Shown: positions 13,201 through 22,095, numbered from the stretch's first letter. The stretch: 64,000 bases of DNA from Oasisia sp. SBJ-2009 (GCA_964017155.1 OZ024865.1:43861260-43925259), one strand, 5' to 3'. Notes: generated by a model from the sequence alone, not told the origin. A program made the numbers and translations.

Positions 13201-16200
13201 CAATGAAGTGGACGTCTGCTGCGCTATATTCTTTCCGCCGATGAGGAATGCTTGTGTTGAGATCATGCTGGCGTTTTTTTGCTGCTCGAGCAAGCTTTCG
13301 CATTAATGTCACATTCTGGGCTGGGGATGCAGAATTCTACAATGACGAGAACAAACATTTATTCATTTTGTAAAATAGCAATATTTACTTAAGGCTTCGT
13401 ATAAAAGTTAAAATTATATGAGGTAGTTGACATTAATAAAAACAATTATTAAATCATAGATATAGACAAAAACTGTTTCTGCAAGGATGCTAGCATAAAT
13501 TTGCCAGTGTGTATTTTATTATACATATACTATAGCCTATTTCATGATGGTATACACTGTACACTGTACAGTAGTCATTCATTCAATGAGAAGATTGTTT
13601 ATGTGGATTTGTTATAATTTAATAATCTGTATAACCTTTTCCCATGAAAAACCTGATTCAAGACACTGAAGTCAATACAAAATCTTCAAGTTTCAACTCA
13701 TGTTCTAAAATAGATTGTATGCAGTAAAGACAAAACGGTCAAAAACTATCCAAATTGTGAGCATACTTTGATGTGTAAGCATAACAGTAAACTAATGGTC
13801 AATATAGTTTATTTTGTAATAAAATAACCGTCCAATAACAAAGTTTATTATGCCAATACAACTGCAATGTAATTTTAGTAAGGACGTCCGTTTTAGTAAA
13901 CATTCAGAACAGGTGTATTCCGTTAGCTGACAGTCGCATAATGACAGATGACGTAAGACCACCAAAATGTGCACGTCCGCCATTACCCGACCGCAGAGTA
14001 CCTTAAAAAAGCAGCATTATGCACGTTGTCTGGATTTCTGTGAGCACATATGTAGTGTGGAGTGATTATAAATGACGTTTTTTGTGCAGCGTGACATCAG
14101 AGCTGTCAAATTACGACCGCTGTCATTCGGTGCATTTCTGCGTATTAATACATTTGTCATTTTGCTTGGTGATGTAATCAGGGGCAATCCGTGGGTGGCT
14201 CAAGCAGAAATGGAGGGGTGTAAGGTTTGAATGAACTTTGTGGGAGCCTGAGGTATTAAAAGTTCACGAATTTTCCACTGAACCTCTGTCTGTGGAGGGT
14301 AAACATGCTGTGAAATTGTCAATAAGAGAGCTGATCAAGATTAATAGGAAATGAAGGAAACGTTATAATGGTCGCCTATGGAAAATGCAAATGTGGTCTT
14401 AGGCCTAATTGAAAAACGGCCGTTTTGACATAAGAGGCACGAAAACGTAGTTTGAGCGATGCGTGAGGTTGTTGTTTTGCTTCATTTGAAGTTGCTATTG
14501 ACTGTAATACAATGGAGTCATTATTTACTGATAATGCTCCATCTAGGAGAGTTATTAAAAGCAATTAGCAAGCTAGTTACCGCGTGATATGCAAGGAAAA
14601 TACACTGATAATATTGGTTATGTGGAAGTTACACGCTGCATTTTACACACCATGCGTAATATCCTATATTGAAGACAGCATGAGTTTGTGCTTCAAATGT
14701 CCCTGTTCAAGAGCGTGAATAATTTGTTTCGTATTTAAAAAAATGCGCCACATTAACGACATATTTCCAGTACGATGAGTTTAGCTGCAATTACATTACT
14801 TATACTGTGTATGCGACATCTACAAATGCGTGTTTCTTAATAGCAAATACTAAAATGAACATCCGATAGCTTCCTATTTGTTAATCCTAATTATGTGATG
14901 CTTGCTTGTGTCGTATTTAGAACACAAAATAAGCATCAACGGGCGAGCAAAGGACATTTGATTACACCCCCACCCCTTAAACGCAGCCTCTATTTTAGTC
15001 AATTGTTGGTCGCCGAATGAAGCAGATTGTCCACGCGCGTCTAAAAATGTACTATCTTTCACCTGCTCATTTTAGCGACATATATACCCTAACTGAAACA
15101 CCGAACACAATTGAGAATATATTTAAATATACCCCAGATGTGACTGAGAATAAGAAAGCAGCGCATTTTATCCAAGTATGCCCCGACTGCCGTAATCCGA
15201 TTAGGTTCATTGATGCTCATACAAACTAAAATTGGGCACCTAACAGAAGTGTCAGTGTGTTGAAATTGTCTACAAGAACTATCACACCATCCCTGTCGAC
15301 AGTCTTGCACTTTTCAGCTGTAACATAACCGAATTATACAGATATTTGCATATGACATGTCAGCTTAAACTAATCACATACATAAGTGATATATAGTCTG
15401 ATAAGAAACTATATAAATCACTGGTAATTTGTATGTTCTATCCGAATTGTCAACATCTAAGATGCTCTTTAATGCACTAAAAGCAATGTGGATATGTTTT
15501 AGTAACAACATTATTACCACAATGAATGCGTTTACAGCGATCAAGTTGCGGCAGAGGGTGGCGCAACTGTCTATTCAACATTTGCCACGTGTCTATGGTG
15601 TCACTGGCCAACATTTTTTTCTGACAGTAACTAATCTACCAGCTGTATCTGATGTGTTCAATAGTGTATGTACACCAGCGAAATAATTGGTGGCATAAAA
15701 AACGATGTGTGATGGTTATGGAAGTGTCTCTGTCTAATATAATGGGTTGCGCCCGAGTAAAGTGCGGCTTATTGCTAGGGGGGTAGGGTGATAATTTGTT
15801 TGACGCAAGAGATACGTTCTACTGTGTATCACGAATATGCTTCCATCATGTAACGTGTATATTCCTGAATGTATGTCCCACATTTCAGCGTTCTACATAC
15901 AATTTAATTGAAATTACCATCGAAAGACGCTGCCTGGCCTTTCAATACTGCGACAATTTATGAGAAACTGGCCTGTGATTCTGAGCCCTCCTGGGGACGT
16001 ATATATACGACGCACAGTTCATAATTGCATCATACAATTAAGCAAAGTTGGTGAGCATTACGATATACAGAAATTCGTGAAATTTAGCACTTTGCGTGTC
16101 CGAAAAAATGCTGTTCACAAATATGATTTTTGCATTTTTATGGTGAAATTGACAACATTTAATAAAAAATTGTCAAAAAATATATATCTTCTATATTCTC

Positions 16201-18261
16201 TATATGTTACTGTCAGATCGTTAAGAGACTGTGGTGGACTGTTTGTTGTGTACAGTGCCATTAGTTTCAGGCAAACGTCTGATCTATTATCGCTTTCTGA
16301 ATAAACGTGTTTCAACCCACGCACGGTGCTATTTATCTGGGAGGGGTGCAACTTTTGAAGACGCATATTATAATTATTATCGAGATGGTGTCAATTTCCC
16401 TAGACAGTTAATCTAGCTATATGTCATTCTTGATGTATGACTAATTTTTGTGAACTTTTGACGTTTTCGGCCAATCTATTTGACGTAAGACCACCAAAAT
16501 GTGCACGTCCGCCATTACCCGACCGCAGAGTACCTTAAAAAAGCAGCATTATGCACGTTGTCTGGATTTCTGTGAGCACATATGTAGTGTGGAGTGATTA
16601 TAAATGACGTTTTTTGTGCAGCGTGACATCAGAGCTGTCAAATTACGACCGCTGTCATTCGGTGCATTTCTGCGTATTAATACATTTGTCATTTTGCTTG
16701 GTGATGTAATCAGGGGCAATCCGTGGGTGGCTCAAGCAGAAATGGAGGGGTGTAAGGTTTGAATGAACTTTGTGGGAGCCTGAGGTATTAAAAGTTCACG
16801 AATTTTCCACTGAACCTCTGTCTGTGGAGGGTAAACATGCTGTGAAATTGTCAATAAGAGAGCTGATCAAGATTAATAGGAAATGAAGGAAACGTTATAA
16901 TGGTCGCCTATGGAAAATGCAAATGTGGTCTTAGGCCAGATGCTGAGATGGGTCATTGCTGATGGCTGCTTCATCTTTCTTTCATCAATCGATACTTGGC
17001 GATGCTCTTACAATTACTATTGGGAAGATTGTACGCTGACCAGAACAATCCTTTGTCACGCTAATCAACGAAACTATTGGAAATTCTAAGAATTTAAACA
17101 CATTTAAATCACATACACGGTGTAAGTATTGTGACCGGCAAATATTCCGTGGTACTGGTACAGAATCACTTCCGCACATATCGCCCTGTTATCGCTCAAC
17201 ACTTTGTCGAACATTTTTGTGTCTATCAAAGCCGGACAAGGTCCTGCTACATACCTGACTCGGTAATGACGACGATCGTCTTCTAGGTTTATCTTGCTTA
17301 TTCCCCATATTCCAGCCGATGCAGGTTCCTGACAGGTATTTCCACCATCATCGTCTTAGCTTTCTTCGAAACATTGCTGAGACGTTGTTCACTAGGTGGC
17401 GCTATTTTGCGCAATATCATCGATCACCAGGTGGCGCCACTGCTCCATCTGCTGCGCCAATTTAACGCGTGTAGTGCGTATCGTGAACTTACTTTTTGTC
17501 AAATAAATGACTGAATAAGTAAAATAGATTATGCTATTATTTAAGACGCTTCGTAGTAACCTTGATCTTAAATACTGACTACGCAAAATGAGGAATACTG
17601 GTAACTGGATGGTCTTTTGGCGGCCAACATCTCAGTCGCGTAGTCGCGACGGTTAACATCTGCTTGCATTGACAGTCCGCCAACTACTGAACTACCGAAT
17701 AAGTCCAGATACAAAATACGACTCCTCGCGTGGATGACCCATATCCTATAATAGCTAGGCGCAATATAAGTTACATAATTATTATTATTAAAGGTAAACA
17801 CTTTGGGCAGCTAGAAACAAGCAATAATTTTGATACGGTAAGATTGCCATTCGAACTTCGAAGTAGTCTACTTCGAATTTTTCAAAAGTATGACTGGTCT
17901 ACTTAGTAGACCAGTCATACTTTTGAAAAATGGTGCATCCAAGATATTTTCAACGCCGCCGTCACTGCGTGTGTGACTTTTCTGGATGAGAACGGAGGGT
18001 GGTGCGTATGGCCAGCAACCCACCACGAAAAGAATAGCTCGCTACAAAAATTAAAACAATTACAACGGACAAAAACGTGAGTGACCATCTGGCGACTGAG
18101 GCAAATATTCCGCCATTGATGAGCAGACGACAGTAAACGACACTGAAAAGAAATACCTGGCACGAACTGAACTGGCTTCCCAAGTCTGTTGGCTGGAGGA
18201 TGGTGGTGTTTCCTTTTGGATAGGCAAGGTAAGATACGCGACTTTTACCACTTTTGATCAT
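1124..18261 (-). CDS. RSKR: RSKR/S6KL-family AGC protein kinase, split gene, 3' end missing
   Basis: This is a Ser/Thr protein kinase gene read right to left. Coding exons are 18157-18261 (tentative), 13142-13336, 10932-11015, 8738-8806, 7746-7818, 7027-7134, 5691-5731, 5154-5181, 4015-4104, 3085-3173, 2099-2215 and 1124-1225. All joins preserve phase and have AG/GT borders, giving at least 367 aa with no stop. The domain is in order. The Gly loop AQGAFGNV is near residues 106-113, the ATP lysine is in YAMK (128) and the alpha-C Glu is near 147. The catalytic loop is YRDLKMEN (221-228), DFG is at 241-243 and CGT...APE precedes DWWSLG. YRD is usual for AGC kinases. Met in place of Pro in the KMEN segment is also found in the RSKR (SgK494) family, which I recall as the closest match across the whole domain. 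The C-terminal tail exons are not in the window. The cellular role of this family is poorly known, so the substrate is not inferred. Large introns carry SINEs, MITEs and minisatellites. Confidence 0.88.
1667..2074. mobile_element. Inverted-repeat element, family B copy 1 (MITE)
   Basis: This is a 0.4-kb non-coding element with imperfect terminal inverted repeats (gacataccacca / cagataccacca). A second copy starts at 34236. Internal blocks resemble family A, so the two look like related MITE families. It lies in the kinase intron just past the donor of the exon at 2099. No clear target duplication was found. Confidence 0.6.
2099..2215 (-). CDS. RSKR: RSKR-like kinase exon: alpha-G region
   Basis: This exon has 39 codons in phase 0. 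It begins [14 protein letters not shown], matching the FPV...(R)DH..M region that follows LATGK in RSKR. The acceptor is gctgtag and the donor gtaggg. A 12-bp minisatellite starts only about 23 bp upstream of the acceptor. GC content is clearly higher than in the flanking intron. Confidence 0.9.
2238..2697. repeat. TTGATTGATTCA minisatellite
   Basis: A 12-bp unit array of about 460 bp with ordered variant blocks: ttgattgattca first, then ttggttca, tgatcgattca, gatcca and finally ttgattcattca. It lies inside a kinase intron and its left end is about 23 bp from a splice acceptor. Long open frames across it are repeat artefacts. Confidence 0.95.
2735..3000 (-). mobile_element. SINE family S1, degraded copy
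   Basis: The reverse complement resembles the SINE at 21140-21475. It has the body with the gagtga...tac motifs, and a tRNA-like head reduced to a remnant around 2950-3000. It lies next to the 5' side of the minisatellite and just 3' of the kinase exon at 3085. Confidence 0.6.
3085..3173 (-). CDS. RSKR: RSKR-like kinase exon: APE motif and alpha-F
   Basis: This 89-nt exon is entered in phase 1 and left in phase 0. It reads (A)[20 protein letters not shown] then [12 protein letters not shown] and DWWSLG are diagnostic of an AGC kinase. The acceptor is tttcag and the donor gtaagt. A 72-bp partial copy of this exon sits at 822-893. Confidence 0.93.
3330..3860. repeat. Intron with repeated 'aaaatggcgg' blocks
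   Basis: Several degenerate copies of cc(a)tcttaaaaatggcgga-like blocks occur (near 3350, 3525, 3670 and 3805), spaced 130-180 bp apart. The stretch looks like an old tandem or dispersed repeat. No exon is seen here. Confidence 0.45.
4015..4104 (-). CDS. RSKR: RSKR-like kinase exon: DFG and activation segment
   Basis: This 90-nt exon is entered and left in phase 1. It reads [14 protein letters not shown]...[12 protein letters not shown]. It contains DFG and the ICGT activation-loop signature of AGC kinases. The acceptor is tggcag and the donor gtaagt. Confidence 0.93.
4227..4561. repeat. 14-bp minisatellite (taaacatccatcca)n
   Basis: About 24 near-perfect 14-bp units occur in a kinase intron. 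They pass without a break into a pure ATCC array. The long ORFs here (Trp/Met/Asp/Gly repeats) are artefacts. Confidence 0.97.
4559..4880. repeat. (ATCC)n tetranucleotide array
   Basis: About 80 ATCC units with a single change (atac) near 4843. It is contiguous with the 14-bp array and evidently derived from, or the source of, the catccatcca part of that unit. Confidence 0.97.
5154..5181 (-). CDS. RSKR: RSKR-like kinase micro-exon (28 nt): catalytic-loop Asn
   Basis: This 28-nt exon reads MENVLIDVN plus the first base of a Gly codon. It holds the metal-binding Asn of the catalytic loop. The acceptor is ttgtag and the donor gtaagt. It joins exactly to GHLQLIDFG in the next exon. The Met in KMEN is the feature shared with RSKR proteins. 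Confidence 0.9.
5691..5731 (-). CDS. RSKR: RSKR-like kinase micro-exon (41 nt): catalytic loop
   Basis: This 41-nt exon reads [13 protein letters not shown] after completing a split Asp codon. It supplies the catalytic aspartate. The acceptor is gttgacag and the donor gttagt. It ends in phase 0, as the next micro-exon requires. It is too short for ORF-based finders. Confidence 0.9.
6205..6395 (+). mobile_element. SINE family S1, 5'-truncated
   Basis: This matches the 3' two thirds of the SINE at 21140-21475 (gctggatgctt...gagatggtgtt.gattgaac...gccaggg...gtgcaaagc). The tRNA head is absent. It lies in a kinase intron. Confidence 0.65.
6492..6735 (+). mobile_element. tRNA-derived SINE (family S2, tRNA-Asp-like head)
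   Basis: The head at about 6499-6566 has an A-box-like tggtcgcgcggtagagtgctgg and a B-box ggttcaatccc. Its T-stem is perfect (ggtgg/ccacc), its acceptor pairs ggtggt with accgcc, and its 7-nt anticodon loop reads GTC. The D and anticodon arms are imperfect. A non-tRNA body follows (tctttcggaagagacactaaaagccggtgg...), typical of marine invertebrate SINEs. I therefore do not call it a functional tRNA. Confidence 0.7.
7027..7134 (-). CDS. RSKR: RSKR-like kinase exon: hinge and alpha-D/E
   Basis: This exon is 108 nt, entered in phase 1 and left in phase 1. It reads [17 protein letters not shown] then [17 protein letters not shown]. The .M(D/E)...GELF hinge and FSE...AEL helix are typical AGC kinase features. 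The donor is gtgagt. Confidence 0.9.
7746..7818 (-). CDS. RSKR: RSKR-like kinase exon: beta4-beta5
   Basis: This exon is 73 nt, starts in phase 0 and ends in phase 1. It reads [19 protein letters not shown], the usual HPFIV...F.(D/K)...L.(V/I) strand of kinases leading to the hinge. The acceptor is tttgtag and the donor gtgagg. Confidence 0.88.
8738..8806 (-). CDS. RSKR: RSKR-like kinase exon: alpha-C helix
   Basis: This exon has 23 codons in phase 0 ([23 protein letters not shown], one residue window of the alpha-C region). The glutamate in CNQEALI is the expected partner of the ATP lysine. The acceptor is ctgtag and the donor gtaggc. Confidence 0.85.
9337..9427. repeat. (TATTG)n pentanucleotide array
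   Basis: About 18 perfect TATTG units occur in a kinase intron. A G-run (about 10-12 nt) sits 120 bp to the left. Confidence 0.97.
9842..10251 (+). mobile_element. hAT-type MITE, copy 1
   Basis: This is a 410-bp element starting CAGGGTTGG and ending CCCACCCTG (imperfect TIRs). It is flanked by a perfect 8-bp target duplication GTAGAGAC (9834-9841 and 10252-10259). The subterminal regions are rich in attaaatcgat motifs. The 8-bp duplication and CAGGG ends are classic for hAT transposons. There is no transposase ORF, so it is non-autonomous. It is inserted in a kinase intron. Confidence 0.9.
10316..10690. repeat. Degenerate ~38-bp minisatellite
   Basis: Roughly ten imperfect copies of (g)gagtaatgtc(a/t)gtggatatgtctac(g/a)ta, with units of about 28-40 bp. 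It lies in a kinase intron. No conserved reading frame is present. Confidence 0.8.
10932..11015 (-). CDS. RSKR: RSKR-like kinase exon: glycine-rich loop and ATP lysine
   Basis: This exon has 28 codons in phase 0 ([16 protein letters not shown]...IYAMK). It carries the nucleotide-binding loop and the lysine of the VAIK-type motif. The acceptor is ttttag and the donor gtagag. A minus-strand SINE begins about 25 bp upstream of it. Confidence 0.88.
11035..11318 (-). mobile_element. tRNA-derived SINE family S1, full-length
   Basis: On the minus strand the head near 11245-11315 has an A-box-like tggctcaagggtagagc and a B-box gggttcgaatcc. The body is shared with 21140-21475, 6205-6395 and 2735-3000. 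The element ends about 20 bp from the acceptor of the kinase exon at 11015. Confidence 0.75.
11795..12211 (-). mobile_element. hAT-type MITE, copy 2 (inverted)
   Basis: This 417-bp element is the near-identical reverse complement of 9842-10251. It is flanked by a perfect 8-bp duplication GTTGTTAG (11787-11794 and 12212-12219). The two copies lie 1.5 kb apart in opposite orientation around kinase exon 10932-11015. Confidence 0.9.
12605..12865. repeat. 'GGTATCGAACCAGCA' repeat cluster
   Basis: Several copies of (g)gtatcgaaccagcac and gagtatcgaa(t/c)aaaa occur in direct and partly inverted arrangement. They probably represent one or two degraded TATCGA-rich short transposons. No coding sequence is present. 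Confidence 0.5.
13142..13336 (-). CDS. RSKR: RSKR-like kinase exon: pre-kinase N-terminal segment
   Basis: This exon has 65 codons, phase 0 at both ends, an acceptor cattgtag and a donor gttagt. It is rich in basic residues first ([13 protein letters not shown]) and then has a [19 protein letters not shown] stretch. That stretch matches the conserved LFLP.(F/Y)P motif just ahead of the kinase domain in RSKR/S6KL proteins. Slightly different acceptors (for example ccccag 14 bp inside) are possible. Confidence 0.75.
13950..14405 (+). repeat. Family A unit, left end of composite element
   Basis: This 456-bp unit has inverted tips (TAAGACCAC ... GTGGTCTTA). Related units occur at 16482, 24580, 34660 (inverted) and 57876 (inverted), showing a dispersed MITE family. 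Confidence 0.8.
14406..16481. other. Interior of the composite element
   Basis: About 2.1 kb of AT-rich sequence has ORFs of at most about 114 codons, none recognisable. It is present once in this window. Confidence 0.5.
16482..16937 (+). repeat. Family A unit, right end of composite element
   Basis: This 456-bp unit appears identical to 13950-14405 over its full length. That implies recent duplication or gene conversion. Confidence 0.8.
16938..18156. other. Putative kinase intron 1 (right part)
   Basis: Apart from the palindromes at 17857-17930 I see no exon, RNA gene or element in this stretch. Short ORFs on the minus strand (for example 17568-17801) have no coding features. Confidence 0.4.
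17857..17930. repeat. Two adjacent perfect palindromes
   Basis: The first has 10-bp arms with a 1-nt spacer (17857-17866 and 17868-17877, ttcgaagtag). The second has 26-bp arms with a 1-nt spacer (17878-17903 and 17905-17930), perfect throughout. It lies upstream of kinase exon 13336, in its first intron if the 18.2-kb exon is real. It is too long to be chance; function is unknown. Confidence 0.85.
18157..18261 (-). CDS. Candidate first coding exon of the RSKR-like kinase
   Basis: This is a 35-codon segment starting with ATG. An in-frame TGA lies directly upstream, and the segment ends in CAG before a gt donor (gtattt, weaker than consensus). Its phase 0 end fits the phase 0 start of the exon at 13336. 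The resulting 100 residues before the Gly loop resemble the length of the N-terminal region in the vertebrate relative. The sequence itself shows no recognisable motif. It could instead be a chance ORF, in which case translation would start elsewhere. Confidence 0.38.
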
Positions 18262-18312
18262 TCACATGTTCTACTGGAATCGAACGGGAAGCACACTAAC
18301 ACCGTGAATGAT

Positions 18313-18464
18313 TTTATTTATAGAATATGACATTTGATATATTACATACAAGTGAGTCTACTGAACCTTTTAATTTATTAATTTAAGTCGTGTTTGACAA
18401 CATTTAGGGGAACTGCTCCCAAAACGGTAAAACTATAAGCAAGAGTTGTCATATTTTTTTTATT
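18313..18464 (-). terminator. Candidate poly(A) signals for the 19-kb intronless gene
   Basis: AATAAA hexamers on the minus strand lie at 18459-18464, 18374-18379 and 18313-18318, that is 560-710 bp past the stop codon at 19024. They are plausible 3' ends. AATAAA is common in AT-rich DNA, so the support is weak. Confidence 0.3.
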
Positions 18465-19023
18465 GAAACCGATTTTGTTTCAACGCAAGGACTTTATCTA
18501 ATTACCGGATTACGGCTGTACATAAATAACATATATTTCTGCAAAAAGTAGCAGTTTTTGTCCCGCAAAAATGGCGCCCAAAATGCTCACCAACGAATGC
18601 TGTGAATGGTATAAGCTCAAGGCGCATCCGATGTAGCATTTTCTAAACTTATACGTATCCACGGGTGCAGGTCATCAAGTGCTGTAGAATCGGCTGACCC
18701 TTCCTACCCTATACGCCTTGACTGCTTCTCGGTTGTAATAAACGTAGACCATGCCCACTCGAAAAACACAGGCTACGTAGTTTATGTTCAAAACCCTTAC
18801 AGGAAAGCCAATTCAAGTTCCTGTAAAACTGAACATCTGTGCCATTTTCTCAGACACAAAACTATATTACAGCGTCATTAGTAACAATATTGTCAACACG
18901 TGGAATTCGTTCTGATTTGTTTATGCCGGTCAGCCTTTGTTCATCTTCACCTCGACACAAACGACGGTACCGGCAGGTCAGCTTCGGAACGTCAGGAGAG
19001 TTCTATAACCGTGAAACGTAATC

Positions 19024-19995
19024 TCAAGTGCTCGACTGATCGCCGTTGGATAATCGCCATTCCCTGGGCGAGTCTAACAAATCCATGTCATCCCGCGACA
19101 TCCTATAGATCCCCAGATCAACTGTCACGCGCGTCCCCTCCTCGCTCTGGGATCTCGGGGATCTCGGAATATGTCTCGCTTGGTTTCTGGGACTGTACGA
19201 GCCCCGTGCGCGAGGACTGTTGGAACTGTGTCGTGGGCTGTAGTTGCTAGGGATGTTCTTGTCTCGGTCGCTGGAGCTACGCCGGACGTGGTTATCTAGC
19301 TGTTGTGGGTCGCATTCTCGCTCCGTCGAGAGGTCGTTGTTGATGTTGCACTCGACGAGGTGATGACAACGGTCATCTGACTCTTCGCTTTCCGCATTCC
19401 CCGATCCCGTGGGTGAGTCGGCGCGCTGCCAGTTCCATTGGACAATTCGCTTCAGCAACGACGTCACATCAGTCTTGCTCACCGCCTCGTCAATGACATC
19501 CAACATGTCCGCGAATTCTCTCGGCGTCGGAACCATCGTCTGACAGCGTCTGCCATCCTGACTCCAACCCACCAGCTCGGCGATAATCGACAACAAGAAC
19601 ATGTCATTTGGCGAGATCTCGAAATGCTCGCACAATTGCCGCTGTATCTGTTCACCGGAGCCATCATCTTGCCGCTGCAGAAGCAGCGACTTTACCCGTT
19701 CATTGCTCCAGCGACCGCTGCTAGGGTTGGTCTCGTACACAAAGTCCGAGATTTCGACAAGATACGTGCGCAGTGCGTGAAGGAGAAGACTCGCGTATCG
19801 TTTCTCCGTCGATCGCAGCGTCTCCAGACACGTGACCAATAGCGTCTCCTTGTTGATTCTCTCCAGGTACGAGTTGAGACGCTGCTCAATTGCATCCGCG
19901 CGCTTCTGTGTCGAGTCGAAAGTGACATTCAGCCTCATCACTCGCTTCTCGATGTCGCAAAGCAGGCTCTCCAAGTACTTTTGCTGGGATGCCAT
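19024..19995 (-). CDS. Intronless 323-aa protein, helical N-terminus and SPR-rich tail, unknown family
   Basis: The ORF is complete from ATG (19995) to stop and is far richer in GC than its surroundings. It uses G/C-ending codons consistently, unlike the random ORFs around it. Residues 1-190 are predicted by eye to be mostly alpha-helical. A heptad-like charged stretch spans 8-60, and hydrophobic helices lie near 66-85 and 130-145. Residues 190-323 are low complexity and polar, with repeated Ser-Pro-Arg (about 253-281), acidic patches (201-208) and many potential proline-directed phosphorylation sites. There is no signal peptide, membrane segment or catalytic motif. I do not recognise the family. 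It could be a coiled-coil scaffold or adaptor, a lineage-restricted gene or a retrocopy of a spliced gene. No poly(A) tract or target duplication marks a recent retrocopy. The neighbouring kinase gene is on the same strand with no evident link. Confidence 0.72.
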   Translation of the reverse strand: MASQQKYLESLLCDIEKRVMRLNVTFDSTQKRADAIEQRLNSYLERINKETLLVTCLETLRSTEKRYASLLLHALRTYLVEISDFVYETNPSSGRWSNERVKSLLLQRQDDGSGEQIQRQLCEHFEISPNDMFLLSIIAELVGWSQDGRRCQTMVPTPREFADMLDVIDEAVSKTDVTSLLKRIVQWNWQRADSPTGSGNAESEESDDRCHHLVECNINNDLSTERECDPQQLDNHVRRSSSDRDKNIPSNYSPRHSSNSPRARGSYSPRNQARHIPRSPRSQSEEGTRVTVDLGIYRMSRDDMDLLDSPREWRLSNGDQSST

Positions 19996-20709
19996 ATCTT
20001 CATAATATACAACTTATCAAACAGTTTCGCGAAATTTATCTTCGTACTGGTTTGTCCCTCCGAAAACGATGCGTGTTTAGGATTTGAAACCAATGACGTC
20101 ATCTTGTACGTAAATGTGTCGTGTCGCGGCATGTTAAATCAGTGGCGGGAACTAAGGTTTTTTTTGGCGGGTTTCTGGACTATTTGATAATTTAATATCT
20201 TCCGGTTCGAAAACGTGACTTCCTAGTCGGTGGCATATGGAAATAAAAATAATTTGTCGGGAAGGTTACACGCGGAAACAATTAATCAAGTAGAAATATT
20301 CTTGTCGACATCCGGTATGTTTAATGTTAGGACTAAAAGGAAGTAACATTTCAAAAACCGAGGACAGCTAATTTTATTACAATAAAATGTGATGTCAAAA
20401 TGAACACGCATCTTTGATATTGGCATTGTCTTGCAATTTACTTACAAGAAAACGGAACGTTTGTTAGAGATCGCTATGCCTAGGGACTTGCCAACTCTCT
20501 GTGCCCATGAATATTTAACGTAGTCCCGGGTCTACATTGTGATCACAAAGTGCTGTTTTCGAAGCTTGTTACTAATTTATTGCAAAGACAAACGATGTAT
20601 CAACCAAACATTTCTAGCAGGCAGCAGCGAAATCTTCATCTAGCGATAAAAAAAATTGACGGTTTTCTTATTGCCGGCCACATAAAGAAAAATTGTTAAA
20701 ATTACATAT

Positions 20710-20877
<168 letters not shown>

Positions 20878-21139
20878 CCTACGTAGCACTATTTAGTATA
20901 ATAGCTGCGATGTCACAAAAGGAATGTAATTCACATTTAACCGTTGTCAGCATTGTTGGCAAACGCACACAATTGTGATTGTGATGTAAGCTAGCACGGA
21001 CGTCCTGGATACATATTTTTTTGTGTTACTCACACCACGAGTGTTTTTGAAGATGACATCAAGTATCTTATAGCTATAGAATCCTTGATGACATCATATG
21101 AATTATGTTTCCTGTAATATTTCAACCACAACGCTGTAT

Positions 21140-21478
21140 GACTGCATGCAGGGTCGGGTGATGTGGAGGGTAAAACAAATTAACAGGCTAGAGCATCGGA
21201 TTCTTGAGGGCAAACTCGGGTTTGAAACCTGTGCTACCGTGTCAAACCTCGGGCAAGGTTTTTTCACTCTAGTACACTTGTTCAGTCAACTGTATGAATG
21301 AGTGAGTATCTGGCAGTGGTTGACATTTGTGTATCTTCGCGTATTAATTGCAGCATGGCTGGATGCTTCTCAGAGAAGCCGAGATGGTGTTAGATTGAAC
21401 AAATCTGCCAGGGAGTAAAGTGTAAAGCGATTTAAGCAGTCCTGAATATTGGATACTGTGATATGTAAGAACTAACCT
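21140..21478 (+). mobile_element. tRNA-derived SINE family S1
   Basis: The tRNA-like head (about 21145-21225) has a degenerate A-box and a B-box gggtttgaaacc. The body contains ctcgggcaaggttttttcact and gctggatgcttctcagagaa. The body is shared with the copies at 6205, 11035 (minus) and 2735 (minus). Confidence 0.7.
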
Positions 21479-22095
21479 TTTTTGCTTTGTTATGACAAAC
21501 ACGATAACTTAAAATATTATGTTGATGTTTACCCACGTTATCAGTTATCACCCTGCTATCTGCACCAAGGCACTAGTCCAAAAGACGCTGTGCGTTGTAA
21601 TGAGATATGTGCGCATGTGCTCGTGTAATATGTTTAATGTATGTGTCAATACAGATTAAGTAGTATTTTTAACTGTCTTTCTCATTTATATTATATTAAT
21701 TTTTTTAGCATATATATGTGACATAATGTATAGCACCTGTCATTGTATAGTGTTGTAGGATATGGCGTGTAACCTAGGTGTTGTCATAACGTTGGTCACG
21801 ACATATCTAGGTCTAAAAACAACAGTGATACAATAGACGCTGGTGCGTCATGACCACGTGTGATCACTAATGTATAGCTCCGCGCACGACTTGGCCTATA
21901 GTGTTCTAAGCGGTTCTTTAAAGAGTACCAATTGTGTTACCTGTGTCATAGCGTCACGTGACGCGTCTGTTTATGCCGTAACTATCAGGTGATCATCAGG
22001 TGATGTTTTGTTATGAACTTTGACCAGCGATTGCTCATACATTGTGTAGTAAGCTTCTTAACAATGAAAAGCTAAAGTTAGACTAGGGCGTACAC

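Larger units (their letters stand above)
13950..16937. mobile_element. Composite 2,988-bp element with identical 456-bp ends
   Basis: Two direct copies of a family A unit (13950-14405 and 16482-16937, no difference found by eye) bracket 2,076 bp. The outer borders carry a 4-bp duplication AGAT (13946-13949 and 16938-16941), while the inner borders do not match each other. This points to insertion of the whole as one unit. Outer tips are GACGTAAGACCAC and its inverted variant GTGGTCTTAGGCC. The interior has only short ORFs, no recognisable transposase or reverse transcriptase, and no primer-binding site or polypurine tract. It is therefore not an ordinary LTR element. Confidence 0.75.

Noticed and set aside
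13950..16937. LTR retrotransposon
   Set aside because: The ends are identical direct repeats with a short duplication, but there is no TG...CA terminus, primer-binding site, polypurine tract or gag/pol. The 'LTR' unit occurs elsewhere as a MITE with its own TSD.
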